Assembly (NCBI GenBank): GCA_963755635.1
Contig: CAVWKS010000008.1
Coordinates: forward strand, 148,945-212,944
From: AC-32 sp963755635
GTDB lineage: Bacteria > Actinomycetota > Thermoleophilia > Gaiellales > Gaiellaceae
DNA length: 64,000 bases
Direction: 5' to 3'
The position numbers and the translations under genes are program-made. Below the pieces are notes generated by a model. That model was not told the origin of the DNA and did not search any database. It worked only from the letters and a program-made list of their open reading frames with translations. Below, piece by piece: positions 36,974-45,213 of this stretch (within the stretch, counting starts at the first letter, position 1; every line of letters begins with the position of its first letter).

Positions 36974-39188
36974 ATGAAGGGGAGAGTCGAGATTCGTCGT
37001 CGCCGTGCTCGCCGTCGCAGGCTGTCGACGATCGCGGTGCTCGGGCTGCGGCACGGTGCAGAGCGCCAACTCCGCGCCGCGGCCGGCTGCCGGGCGGCAC
37101 GTGCAGCTCGCGCAACGGCGATCAAGCACGTGATCTACATCCAGTTCGACAACACGCACTACCGGCGGGACAGCGCCGAACGTCGCGTCGGACCTGGAGC
37201 AGATGCCGCACCTGCTGAACTTCCTGACGGACAACGGCACGCTGTTCACGAACGACCACACGATCCTGATCTCGCACACCGCGGGCGGGATCCTCGCTCG
37301 CTGACCGGCCTCTACCCGGACCGGCAGGGCCAGACGGTCTCGAACAGCTACGACTACTTCACGGCCGGACGGCACGACCGGCGTTCACGAGCTCGTTCAA
37401 GTACTGGACGGAGCCCGTCGACCCGGCGAACGACCCGCTGCCGAACATGATCACGGACGGGCAGAAGACGACGCCCGCGCCGTGGGTGCCGTTCACGCGC
37501 GCCGGCTGTGACGTCGGCGGCGTCGGCACGGCGAACATCGAGCTCGAGAACACGGACACGAACGCGACCGGCGACATCACGCAGGTCTTCGGCGACGGCT
37601 CGCCCGAGTGGAACGAGGCGGCCGCCGACCCGCAGCACGGCGCAGACCGACTTCGTCGGCATCGCGATCCACTGCTCGCAGACGCGACGAGCACGTGCGC
37701 GCGACAACGCGCAACGCGAAGCCCGACCTGCTGCCCGGACGAGCCCGGCGGCTACACGCGGCTACAAGGCGCTCTACGGCGCGAAGTACGTCGACCCGGC
37801 GATCACCGGCGGCCAGCGCCTGCGTGAACGACACGACCGGCAACGCCGATCACCGACCCGCGCGGCTACTGCGGCTTCCCCGGCTTCGACGGGATGTTCG
37901 CGAAGAACACGCTCGGCTACGTCGCGCAGATGCAGGAGAACGGCGTGCCGGTGACCTACGGCTACATCTCGGACGCGCACGACCTCCACGTGCCGATGCT
38001 CGGCGACGACTCGTACTCGAGCTCGGCGCACGGGCCCGGCGAGCTCGGCGCACGAGCAGCAGCTGAAGGACTACGACAACGCGTTCGAGCACGTTCTTCG
38101 ACGAACCTGCAGCAGCACGGGATCGACAAGACGAACACGCTGTTCGTGATCACCGTCGACGAGGGCGACCACTTCGCCGGCGGCGTCGGCGACCCGCAGC
38201 CCGGCCGGCGACTGGCTGATCTACGACCACCGCACCTGCACCGACCTGACGCACGTGCCCGACGAACCAGATCGGCGAGGTCAACGCGAACATCAAGGCC
38301 TGCTGCACCGCGACGCGAGCCGAACTTCGACATCCACTCCGACGACGCGCCGACGTTCTACGTCACCGGCCAGCCCGGCCCGACCGACCCGGCCGTGCGC
38401 AAGCCTCGAGCGGGACGGTCGGCGCGCTCACCTCGCTCGATCCGTACGTCCGGACAGAGCGGCGTGCCGCAGACGTCACGCTGACCGAGGCGCTCGCCGA
38501 CCCGGTCGAGGGAGGACCCTGCACATGGTCAACACCGACCCGAACCGGACGCCGACGTTCACGCTGTTCGGCAACCCCGACTTCTTCTTCGCGACGTCCG
38601 AACCCGACGCAGCCGGCGCCTCGAGTCCGCGTGCGTAGCCCGGGCTTCGCCTGGAACCACGGCGACATCCAGGACGAGATCGCCAACACCTGGGCGGCAT
38701 GCGTCGGGCCCGGGATCGAGAACACGGCGATCGACTCGACCGCGTGGACCGACCACACCGACCTCCGGCCGACGATCCTGACGCTGCTCGGCCTGCACGA
38801 CGACTACCAGACGACGGGCGCGTGGTCGTCGGAGATCGCTGCGATGAGAAGCGCTGCCGTCAGCCTGCGCGTCCACCACCGAGCCTCGAGCGCCTCGGCG
38901 ACGCCTACAAGCAGCTGAAGCGCCGTTCGGCCGTTCTCGATGGACACGCTGGCGGCGTCGACGCGGGCGCTCGAGAGCGACTCGACGGACGACCCGACCT
39001 ACGAGACGATCGAGAGTCGGATCACGTCGCTGACGACCAGCGGAACGCGCTGGCCGGCGACATCCGCGCGGCCTCAACGGGGCCGCGTTCGACGGGACGC
39101 CGGACCTGAGCGAGAACCAGAACGGGCCTGGATCGCGCCGCGGACGACCTGCTCGGCGCAGGCGCACGCCCTGGCTCACGGTTCCTGA
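36974..39188 (+). CDS. Secreted alkaline-phosphatase-superfamily phosphoesterase, multiply frameshifted
   Basis: An exported protein of about 730 residues. A hydrophobic signal with a possible lipobox (FVVAVLAVAGC) appears in the second frame. The core begins AIKHVIYIQFDNTHY, followed by PHLLNFLTDNGTLFTNDHTI, where a Thr after the GT pair would be the nucleophile equivalent, and SHTAGG. Later come SDAHDLH, LFVITVDEGDHFAGG and FAWNHGDIQDEIANTW, which carry the Asp/His metal ligands expected of the fold. A helical tail (YETIESRITSLTT) ends it. More than fifteen single-base indels break the frame. Substrate unknown; the phosphodiesterase role is inferred from the fold motifs. Confidence 0.7.
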
Positions 39189-39854
39189 GCAGATCGACCT
39201 CGAAGGGCTCGAGCTCGCGCCACGCGCCGGGCTCGAGCCCTTCCAGCGTCAGCCCCGCGTAGCGGCTGCGGTGCAGGCGCGTGACCGGGTGGCCGACCGC
39301 CGCGAGCATCCGCTTGACCTGGTGCTTGCGGCCCTCGTGCAGCGTCAGCTCGACCGGCCGGGGCCGAGGCGCCGCGCCGGCGGGCGCGGTCGGGCCGTCG
39401 TCGAGCTCGATCCCGCGCGCGAGCGCTCGAGGGCCTCGTCGGACGGCTCGCCCTCGACCTCGGCCTCGTAGACCTTCTCGACCCCGTAGCGCGGGTGCGC
39501 GAGCCGGTGCGCGAGCGGGCCGTCGTTCGTCAGCAGGAGCGCGCCGGTCGTGTCGGCGTCGAGCCGGCCGACCGGGACGACGCGCGCCGGGTGGTCGACG
39601 AGCTGGACGACGGTCGGCGCGCCCTGCGGGTCGCGCGCCGTCGTGACGACGCCGGCCGGCTTGTGCAGCAGCACGTAGGCGAGCTGCTGCGGCGCGAGCG
39701 GCCCGCCGTCGACCTCGACGCGGTCGCGCGCCCCGACGAACGTGTTCAGCTCTCCCGGCTCGCCGTTGACGGTCACGCGGCCGGCCTTGATCAGCTCGTC
39801 GGCCCCGCGCCGCGAGGCGACACCGGCGCGGGCGAGGTACCGATTCAGCCGCAT
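39175..39854 (-). CDS. rluB: Ribosomal large subunit pseudouridine synthase (RluB/RsuA family), frameshifted
   Basis: An S4 RNA-binding domain at the N-terminus (MRLNRYLARAGVASRRGADELIKAGRVTVNG) is followed by the catalytic motif VGRLDADTTGALLLTNDG with the nucleophilic Asp. After a shift near 39,420 the C-terminal part LTLHEGRKHQVKRMLAAVGHPVTRLHRSRYAGLTL continues in another frame. The exact stop is unclear because the frame overlaps the end of the convergent phosphoesterase. Modifies 23S rRNA. It follows scpA-scpB at a distance, as in many Gram-positive bacteria. Confidence 0.88.
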
Positions 39855-40324
39855 GGTCGAATGTATGCCGATGGCCGGGGACTACCATTCGCCCAGGCGA
39901 AAGACTGGTCCTGGTGCTCGCGGGTCGAGCCGCGGTTCGACCGAGCGTGGCCACGGCCGACCTGCCTCGGTCCGGGCTCTCTGCTCGCCGCCGATGCCCC
40001 TGCTCTACGCTGGCCGGCGCGATCTGACACATCGTGGCAGACTTGCGGGCGACGGTCTTCTGGTCGTGCTCGCCGGGGCCGGCGTCGCGTCCGCACTGGT
40101 CATCACGGCACGAGAGCGCCACTGGGCCGAGCACTGGCAGGGCAGCGATGGCCTGCCCGCCCTCTGGCAGTAACCTCTCTGAGAGTCGGCTCACATGGTT
40201 GACACTCGCGGGCACCGGCACGGTGCGCCATATTCGAATTACCCTCGAGCGGGTGGCGGGTGGACATTCATCCCCACCCAGGGTGGAAGAAGTCAGGCGT
40301 GGTCCCCCCGCGCTGGAAGACGGT
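39855..40324. other. 470-bp gap without a convincing gene
   Basis: Between scpB and rluB. Weak short frames exist on both strands, including a plus-strand 60-codon frame from about 39,994 with one hydrophobic stretch, but it has no SD. Local stems are visible: CCACCC/GGGTGG near 40,280 just after scpB (possible terminator on the minus strand) and GGGCAG/CTGCCC near 40,140-40,160. A short AT-richer patch lies near 40,232-40,245. Confidence 0.5.
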
Positions 40325-40933
40325 CTACGCGCCGCGCCGCTCGGCGACGGATTCGAGTCGTTCGCGGATCTCGGTCGTGTCCTCGCCGACGTCGTCCAGG
40401 CGCGGCAGCTGCGAGAGCGATTCGAGGCCGAAGACGCGCTCGAACAACGGCGTCGTCTTGTAGCGCACCGCGCCGCCGACGCCCGGCTCCCGCCCGGCCT
40501 CGGCGATCAGGCCACGCTCGACGAGCCCGGCCACGACCGAGTCCGCCGCAACACCGCGGACGCGCGCGATCTCCGGCCGGCTGACCGGCCCGAGGTACGC
40601 GACGATCGCGAGCGTCTCGAGCGCCGCCGCGGACAGCCCGCGCTCAACCGGCCGCTCGAACAGGCGCCCGCAGGCTTCGGCCGCTTCGCGCGACGCGCGG
40701 AACGCCCAGCCGCCGGCGACGTGCTCGAGCACGATCCCCGACCGGCCCTCGGCGAACCGCTCCTGCAGCAGCCCCAGCGCCGTCTCGACCCGCTCCGGAT
40801 CGTCGTCGGCCGCCGCCGCGAGCTCGTCCGCAGACAGCGGCTGTGACGCGACCACGAGCAGCGCCTCGACGGTCCGGGCCAGCGCGTCGACCGGTCCGGC
40901 GGTGATCAGGCGGAACGGGCGATCCCGGTCCAC
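40325..40933 (-). CDS. scpB: Segregation and condensation protein B
   Basis: Kleisin-associated winged-helix subunit of the SMC complex. The core ALARTVEALLVVASQPLSADELAAA and the second winged helix LSAAALETLAIVAYLGPVSRPEIARVRGV with RYKTTPLFERVFGLESLSQLP are characteristic. 202 residues. It overlaps scpA by 28 bp as annotated; an internal start a few codons later is possible. Confidence 0.95.
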   Translation of the reverse strand: MDRDRPFRLITAGPVDALARTVEALLVVASQPLSADELAAAADDDPERVETALGLLQERFAEGRSGIVLEHVAGGWAFRASREAAEACGRLFERPVERGLSAAALETLAIVAYLGPVSRPEIARVRGVAADSVVAGLVERGLIAEAGREPGVGGAVRYKTTPLFERVFGLESLSQLPRLDDVGEDTTEIRERLESVAERRGA

Positions 40934-41658
40934 TCGGGCCTCCTCTCCTCGGCGAGCCTACGAACGCGAATCGGCGCGAACGGCGCGGCCTGCTCGAGCG
41001 ACGCCTCGCCTGCGCGGCGCAACTCCAGCAGCGCCAGGAACGCGACCGCCTGCTCGATCCGTGACATGCCTTCTACTTCCGCGTCGAGATCGAACACCCT
41101 GCGCCGCTGAAGCACCGCCCGGAAGCGCTCCAGGAACTGCGAGACCGGCGGGAAGCGAAGTCCCATGTGCGCGAGCGAGACCGCGGGCGGCTCGGCGGCC
41201 AGGGAGCGCAGGGCCGCCGCCAGCGACTCGGCCTCCTGAGGCGCCAGGCGCCGCTCCACCCTCGGCGCCAGCGGCGCAGGGCCGAGCCGGAAGAAGCGGT
41301 CGCTCTCGCCCTCGAGCCGCGCGGCCAGCCACTCGGCCGCCTCCTTCGCGCGCCGGTACTCGGCCAGCCGCCGGGCCAGCTCCTCGGCGGCCTCCTCGGG
41401 CTCGAGCTCGGAGAGCTCGGCATCCTCGTCCGGGAAGAGCCCGCGCGCTTTCAGCTCGAGCAGCGCAGCGACCAGCACGAGGAACTCGCCGCAGGCCTCG
41501 AGGTCGAGCTGCCCGCGCTCGGCCAGCCGCTCGCAGAACGTGACGACGATCTCGGCGACGTCGACCTCCGCCAGCTCGAGCTCCTCTTTCAGGACGAGCG
41601 TCAGCAGCAGGTCGAATGGACCCTCGAAGGCGTCGAGGTCGAGCTCGAGCTCGCGCAC
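40906..41658 (-). CDS. scpA: Segregation and condensation protein A (kleisin)
   Basis: Bridges the SMC heads. N-terminal FEGPFDLLLTLVLKEELELAEVDVAEIV is the kleisin N-domain that binds the SMC neck. The C-terminal winged helix contains RIEQAVAFLALLELRRAGEASLEQAAPFAPIRVRRL. GTG start at 41658. Its partner smc at 0.4-3 kb has unusually short arms, while ScpA has normal length (250 residues). Confidence 0.94.
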   Translation of the reverse strand: MRELELDLDAFEGPFDLLLTLVLKEELELAEVDVAEIVVTFCERLAERGQLDLEACGEFLVLVAALLELKARGLFPDEDAELSELEPEEAAEELARRLAEYRRAKEAAEWLAARLEGESDRFFRLGPAPLAPRVERRLAPQEAESLAAALRSLAAEPPAVSLAHMGLRFPPVSQFLERFRAVLQRRRVFDLDAEVEGMSRIEQAVAFLALLELRRAGEASLEQAAPFAPIRVRRLAEERRPEWTGIARSA

Positions 41659-41668
41659 GGGCCGGAAC

Positions 41669-42551
41669 CTAGCGGGAGGGCCGGACGCGGCCCTTCGGGA
41701 TCGTCATCGCCGGGCCCTCCGGCGCCACGCGCCGCGACGGCTCGCCCTCCTCGCTCACCCGGGTCGCGGACGAACTGCCACCAGATGAAGAACGTCGTCG
41801 AGATGCAGAAGACGACGATCGAGACCCAGGCGTTCAGGCGCAGCCCCGCGAAGTGGTGCGCGGGGTCGATCCGCAGCAGCTCCTCGAAGAAGCGGCCGAA
41901 GGTATAGATCGAGACGTACAGCGAGAAGAGCGCCGGCGGCCGGAAGCGAACGCGCCGGTCGAGCAGCAGCAGCACGGCGACCCCGATCAGGTCGTAGAGG
42001 AACTCGTAGAGGAAGGTCGGGTGGAAGGTCGAGTACTGCTCGTAGCCGGGCTGGCGGTGCGCGGTGTCGATCTTCAGGCCCCAGGGCAGGCTCGTCGGCT
42101 TGCCGTAGAGCTCCTGGTTGAACCAGTTCCCCCAGCGGCCGATGGCCTGCGCGAGCAGCAGGCCCGGCGCGACCGCGTCGGCGAAGTCCCGCACGCGCGC
42201 GCCCGAACGGCGGACGACGATCGCACCTGCGAGCCCGCCGATCGCGATCCCGCCCCAGACGCCCAGGCCGCCCTGCCAGACCGCGAAGATCCCCTTCCAC
42301 TTCGGGTCCGTCACCTGGTTCCAGCTCGTGATGTCGTGGTAGGCCCGCGCGCCGACGATCCCGAACGCGACGCCCCAGACGGCGACGCGCAGCACGAGAT
42401 CCCAGTCGCCGCCGCGAGCCACCCAGCGGACGCCGGTCAGCCAGATCGCCGCCGCGATCGCGAGCAGCAGCATCAGGCCGTACATGTGGATCGTCAGCGG
42501 GCCGAGGTCGATCGTGCCGCTGTGTGGAGATGGAATCGAGGCGAGGAGCAC
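41669..42551 (-). CDS. lgt: Prolipoprotein diacylglyceryl transferase
   Basis: Adds diacylglycerol to the lipobox Cys of prolipoproteins such as the SBP and DUF3352 proteins in this window. Seven transmembrane segments; the Lgt signature AQAIGRWGNWFNQELYGKPTSLPWGLKI is intact, with HPTFLYEFLYDL following. After the last membrane segment (FVRDP, about 41,757) the frame as written runs into scpA. A shift by one gives a short basic tail ending in TAG at 41669-41671, which I prefer because it avoids overlapping scpA. Confidence 0.94.
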
Positions 42552-42605
42552 GGGCTCGACATTCTGCCCGCGGGCCTCGAAGCCTGCGACGGTTGGGGCA
42601 GACGG

Positions 42606-42809
42606 TTAGATCAGGATGTCGATCGCGAGCTCGATCGGACAGCCGTTGTCGAGCAGCTCGACGGCTTCGTGCAGGTCGATGTCGTGCCGCGCCGCGAGGG
42701 CGATCGCGTCGCTCGGGTTGTAGCCTGCGCGGATCAGCTCCTCGGTGCGCCAGCTCTCGACGCGGTCGAGCTCGGTCTCTCGGACGACTTGAAGCTCCGC
42801 AGTAGCCAT
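42606..42809 (-). CDS. Small DLHxAV-family protein, copy 2 (67 residues)
   Basis: Intact frame from ATG 42809. Residues about 15-67 carry RVESWRTEELIRAGYNPSDAIALAA and DIDLHEAVELLDNGCPIELAIDILI (written here as pieces), the same motifs as the broken copy at 31331-31541. The pattern suggests a small helical bundle, with the invariant GCP-x-ELA near the C-terminus. Function unknown. It stands alone between lgt and the anti-sigma-like gene. The second copy in the window supports it as a real protein family. Confidence 0.72.
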   Translation of the reverse strand: MATAELQVVRETELDRVESWRTEELIRAGYNPSDAIALAARHDIDLHEAVELLDNGCPIELAIDILI

Positions 42810-42865
42810 CGTATGAGTGTAATTCGGGCGAAGCGGGCTACCGGATCTCCCCCTGCCGGGGGATT

Positions 42866-43573
42866 TCAGCCGACGTGCCGCGCGAGCTCGAGTGCCTGTG
42901 CCCTTGTCAAGCGGCCTTCGAGCCGCAACGTCAGCGGGCCGTGCGTCCAGAGCAACACGTTTCCGTGGATGAGGATCGGCCGTTCCTGGAAGCCCTGATG
43001 CCGGTCGAAATAGGTCAGCACGTGCGGCGGCCCCTGCACCCAGAGCCCCGGAGCGCCCGCGACTCGCACCGGCTCGACGTTCGTGTTCTGCGAGACGAGC
43101 TTTCGCAACAGGCCGCCCTCGGCGAAGAACTCGGAGAGCACGACCGGCCTCCCGTCGGCGTGCAGGAGCACGGACGCGAGCGACGAGCCGAGCACGTAGA
43201 CCCGCTTCGGCCCGTCGCCGCGGACGGGCGGCAGCACGAGCTTGAATCCGATTCGTCTCTCGGCTTCCGCACGCGGGAGCGGCTCCCCGAGCCCGCCTGC
43301 CTTCGACCGCTCGACCGCGGGCGGCAGGGTCTCGACCCGGACGACACTCGCGCCGCGCAGGTGGAAGAAGCGCAGGATCGCGCTCCGCGCCTGCGGGACC
43401 GCGAAGGCCGTGCCGACCGCGATCGCCGCGACCACGAACGCGAGCGCCACGGGCCGCCATGCGAATGGGCGCCGGCCCTCGAGTCGCCCGAGCACGACCG
43501 GCGCGACATCGGGCTCCGCCGGAAGCTCGAGCTCCCGCCCGAGCGCGACGAGCCGCTGCTCGAGCCCGGTCAT
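42866..43573 (-). CDS. Membrane-anchored protein paired with ECF sigma factor (probable anti-sigma)
   Basis: A 235-residue protein with a cytoplasmic N-terminus (1-40), one transmembrane segment (about 42-58: VALAFVVAAIAVGTAFAV) and an extracytoplasmic domain. The ATG overlaps the sigma gene stop (ATGA), the usual arrangement for an anti-sigma factor. No HxxxCxxC zinc motif is visible, so it is not of the ZAS type. The outer domain contains SVLLHADGRPVVLSEFF and GLWVQGPPHVLTYFD, resembling sensor-like domains of actinobacterial membrane proteins. The anti-sigma role rests on context. Confidence 0.7.
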   Translation of the reverse strand: MTGLEQRLVALGRELELPAEPDVAPVVLGRLEGRRPFAWRPVALAFVVAAIAVGTAFAVPQARSAILRFFHLRGASVVRVETLPPAVERSKAGGLGEPLPRAEAERRIGFKLVLPPVRGDGPKRVYVLGSSLASVLLHADGRPVVLSEFFAEGGLLRKLVSQNTNVEPVRVAGAPGLWVQGPPHVLTYFDRHQGFQERPILIHGNVLLWTHGPLTLRLEGRLTRAQALELARHVG

Positions 43574-44124
43574 AGCCTCTCCCCCAGCTCGATGCGCAGT
43601 CGCTCGAGCCCGCGCGAGAGGCGCGACTTGACCGTCCCGCGCCTGATCCCGAGCGCGGCCGAGGTCTCCTCTTCGGAGAGCTCGAGGAAGTAGCGGCACG
43701 CGATCGCGTCGCGCTGGTCGTCCGGCAGCCGGTCGACGGCCGCGAGCAGCCGCTCGCGCTCCTCACCGGAGAGCAGGGCCGCCTCGGGGGACGGGACCGC
43801 GTCCCCCGGGCGGGCCTCCGCGGCCGCGCGCAGCGCGAGCGCCTCGCGCCGGCCGGCCGCACGCCGCCGGTTCTTGGCCTCGTTCGCGACGATCCGGAGC
43901 AGCCACGGACGGAGCGGCGCCCCGCGCCGGAAGCGCCCGAGCGCCCGGTACGCCTTGACGAAGGCATCCTGCACCGCCTCCTCGGCGTCCGCGGCGCTCC
44001 CGCCGAGCAGGTAGGCCGTCCGGAACGCGATTCCCTGGTGTGCACGCACGATCGTCTCCCAGGCGTCGAGGTCGCCGCGCCGCGCTCGCTCGACGAGCTC
44101 GGCTTCATTCAGTGGCCGGTCCAC
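43570..44124 (-). CDS. ECF-type RNA polymerase sigma factor
   Basis: 184 residues from GTG 44124 (an ATG 60 bp upstream gives an unlikely leader). Region 2: LVERARRGDLDAWETIVRAHQGIAFRTAYLL, then DAEEAVQDAFVKAYRALGRFR (core binding and -10 recognition). Region 4: LPDDQRDAIACRYFLELSEEETSAALGIRRGTVKSRLSRGLERLR, a helix-turn-helix for -35 recognition. It directs transcription in response to the paired membrane protein, by analogy. Divergent from the small gene at 44166. Confidence 0.93.
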   Translation of the reverse strand: MDRPLNEAELVERARRGDLDAWETIVRAHQGIAFRTAYLLGGSAADAEEAVQDAFVKAYRALGRFRRGAPLRPWLLRIVANEAKNRRRAAGRREALALRAAAEARPGDAVPSPEAALLSGEERERLLAAVDRLPDDQRDAIACRYFLELSEEETSAALGIRRGTVKSRLSRGLERLRIELGERL

Positions 44125-44165
44125 CACCGCCGCTCCTACACCGGCAGACGCGTTAGGGTTCCGGC

Positions 44166-44474
44166 GTGTTCGCACGTGTCGCACGCTACGAGGTCCCGCA
44201 GGACCGGCTCGAGCAGGCCGTGGCCGCGTTCGGTGAGGCAGGCAAGGAGATCGAGCACCTCGACGGATTCGCGGGCGGATACGTCCTCGTCGATTACGAG
44301 GACGGCCGCACGATGACCATCACGCTTTGGGAGAACAATGCCGCGCTCGAGAACAGCGAGCGCGCGGCGCGGGGCGCACGCCAGGCGGCCGCCGACGCCG
44401 GCGGCGGCTCGGTTCTCTCGGTGGAGAAGTTCGAGGTCGCTCAGGAACTCGCCGCCACGCCGGCCAACGCGTAG
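44166..44474 (+). CDS. ABM-like small protein
   Basis: 102 residues from GTG 44166. FARVARYEVPQDRLEQAVAAFGEAGKEIEHLDGFAGGYVLVDYEDGRTMTITLWENNAAL fits one ferredoxin-like alpha/beta unit of antibiotic-biosynthesis monooxygenase (ABM) proteins, which act as dimers in oxidation or haem degradation. No catalytic residues can be assigned. Only 41 bp separate it from the divergent sigma gene, so they share a promoter region. Confidence 0.8.
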   Translation: MFARVARYEVPQDRLEQAVAAFGEAGKEIEHLDGFAGGYVLVDYEDGRTMTITLWENNAALENSERAARGARQAAADAGGGSVLSVEKFEVAQELAATPANA

Positions 44475-44505
44475 GCGAAGCTCGACCCGATTTCAGCCCG
44501 GGAAC

Positions 44506-44524
44506 CACCGCGCAGCACGCGGTG
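44506..44524. terminator. Perfect 7-bp hairpin between two plus-strand genes
   Basis: CACCGCG-CAGCA-CGCGGTG lies 32 bp after the ABM-like stop and 32 bp before the secreted-protein ATG. It may end the first transcript or belong to the leader of the second; no T-run follows. Confidence 0.4.
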
Positions 44525-44555
44525 TAGTAGCGGCAGCCATGCGAAAGGAGCCGGA

Positions 44556-45125
44556 ATGAAGCGTTTCTCGTTCGTGCTCGCGCTGCTCGCCGCTCTCGCC
44601 GTGCCGGCCGCGGCCTCCGCGAAGGGGCCCGACCAGGCGTCGATCTCGGGGCCGGGTCTTGCGAAGACGATTGTGCTCGGCGGCAACGGCGAGTCGACTG
44701 GCACCGGGCTCGGGGAGCTGGCGGTGCGGGCCGGGTTCTTCCCCGCTGCCTTCCGGGAGTCGCCGGATCCGATGCTGAACCACGCGCCGACGAAGCAGCT
44801 CGGCCCGAAGTACCGCGTTCGCTACCGCGTGCCCGGCCCGGACAGCCAGACGTTCTGGATCGACGCGGACCTCTATCCATACGCGAAGGACGGGGCGCTG
44901 ACGTACACGAAGCCCGGCCAGCGCATCTTCGGCATGCACACCCGCGGAGGCTGGTTCCTCGGCGGGACGCAGCTCAAGCTGACGCTGCTCCACGAGGGAC
45001 TGACGGCCCGCGCGCCGGCCGCCTCGGGCACGAACGCCGCGCTCTTCGCGGGGATCGCCGTTCCGGGCGCGCTCGCGCTCGCGGCAGCGGGACTGCTCTA
45101 CCGCAGGCGGCGCCACCCGGCGTAG
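44556..45125 (+). CDS. Secreted or C-terminally anchored protein of unknown function
   Basis: 189 residues with a strong SD (AAAGGAG) and a signal peptide (MKRFSFVLALLAALAVPAAASAKG, cleavage near residue 22). The C-terminus has a hydrophobic segment (about 163-182) followed by YRRRRHPA, a membrane stop-transfer and basic tail, but no LPXTG sortase motif. The central domain has alternating strands (GPKYRVRYRVPGPDSQTFWIDADLYPYA). No family recognised. Converges on dnaE through a hairpin. Confidence 0.78.
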   Translation: MKRFSFVLALLAALAVPAAASAKGPDQASISGPGLAKTIVLGGNGESTGTGLGELAVRAGFFPAAFRESPDPMLNHAPTKQLGPKYRVRYRVPGPDSQTFWIDADLYPYAKDGALTYTKPGQRIFGMHTRGGWFLGGTQLKLTLLHEGLTARAPAASGTNAALFAGIAVPGALALAAAGLLYRRRRHPA

Positions 45126-45132
45126 ACTCAAC

Positions 45133-45207
45133 GCGAAGCCGACTCGGGCTGCTCCACCCTGAGGCCGCCTTCCGCGCGGCAAGAGTGCAGCCGGGAGCCG
45201 GCTTCGC
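45133..45207. terminator. Long imperfect stem between convergent genes (bidirectional terminator)
   Basis: GCGAAGCCG (45133-45141) pairs perfectly with CGGCTTCGC (45199-45207). Inside, GGGCTGC/GCAGCC and GCCGC/GCGGC continue the stem towards 45,170. It fills the 88 bp between the secreted-protein stop and the dnaE stop, so it can end transcription from both sides. Confidence 0.6.
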
Positions 45208-45213
45208 TACGCG

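Noticed and set aside
39994..40173. Possible 60-residue plus-strand protein with one hydrophobic segment
   Set aside because: No SD, atypical composition and no coupling to a neighbour; treated as part of the gene-free gap.
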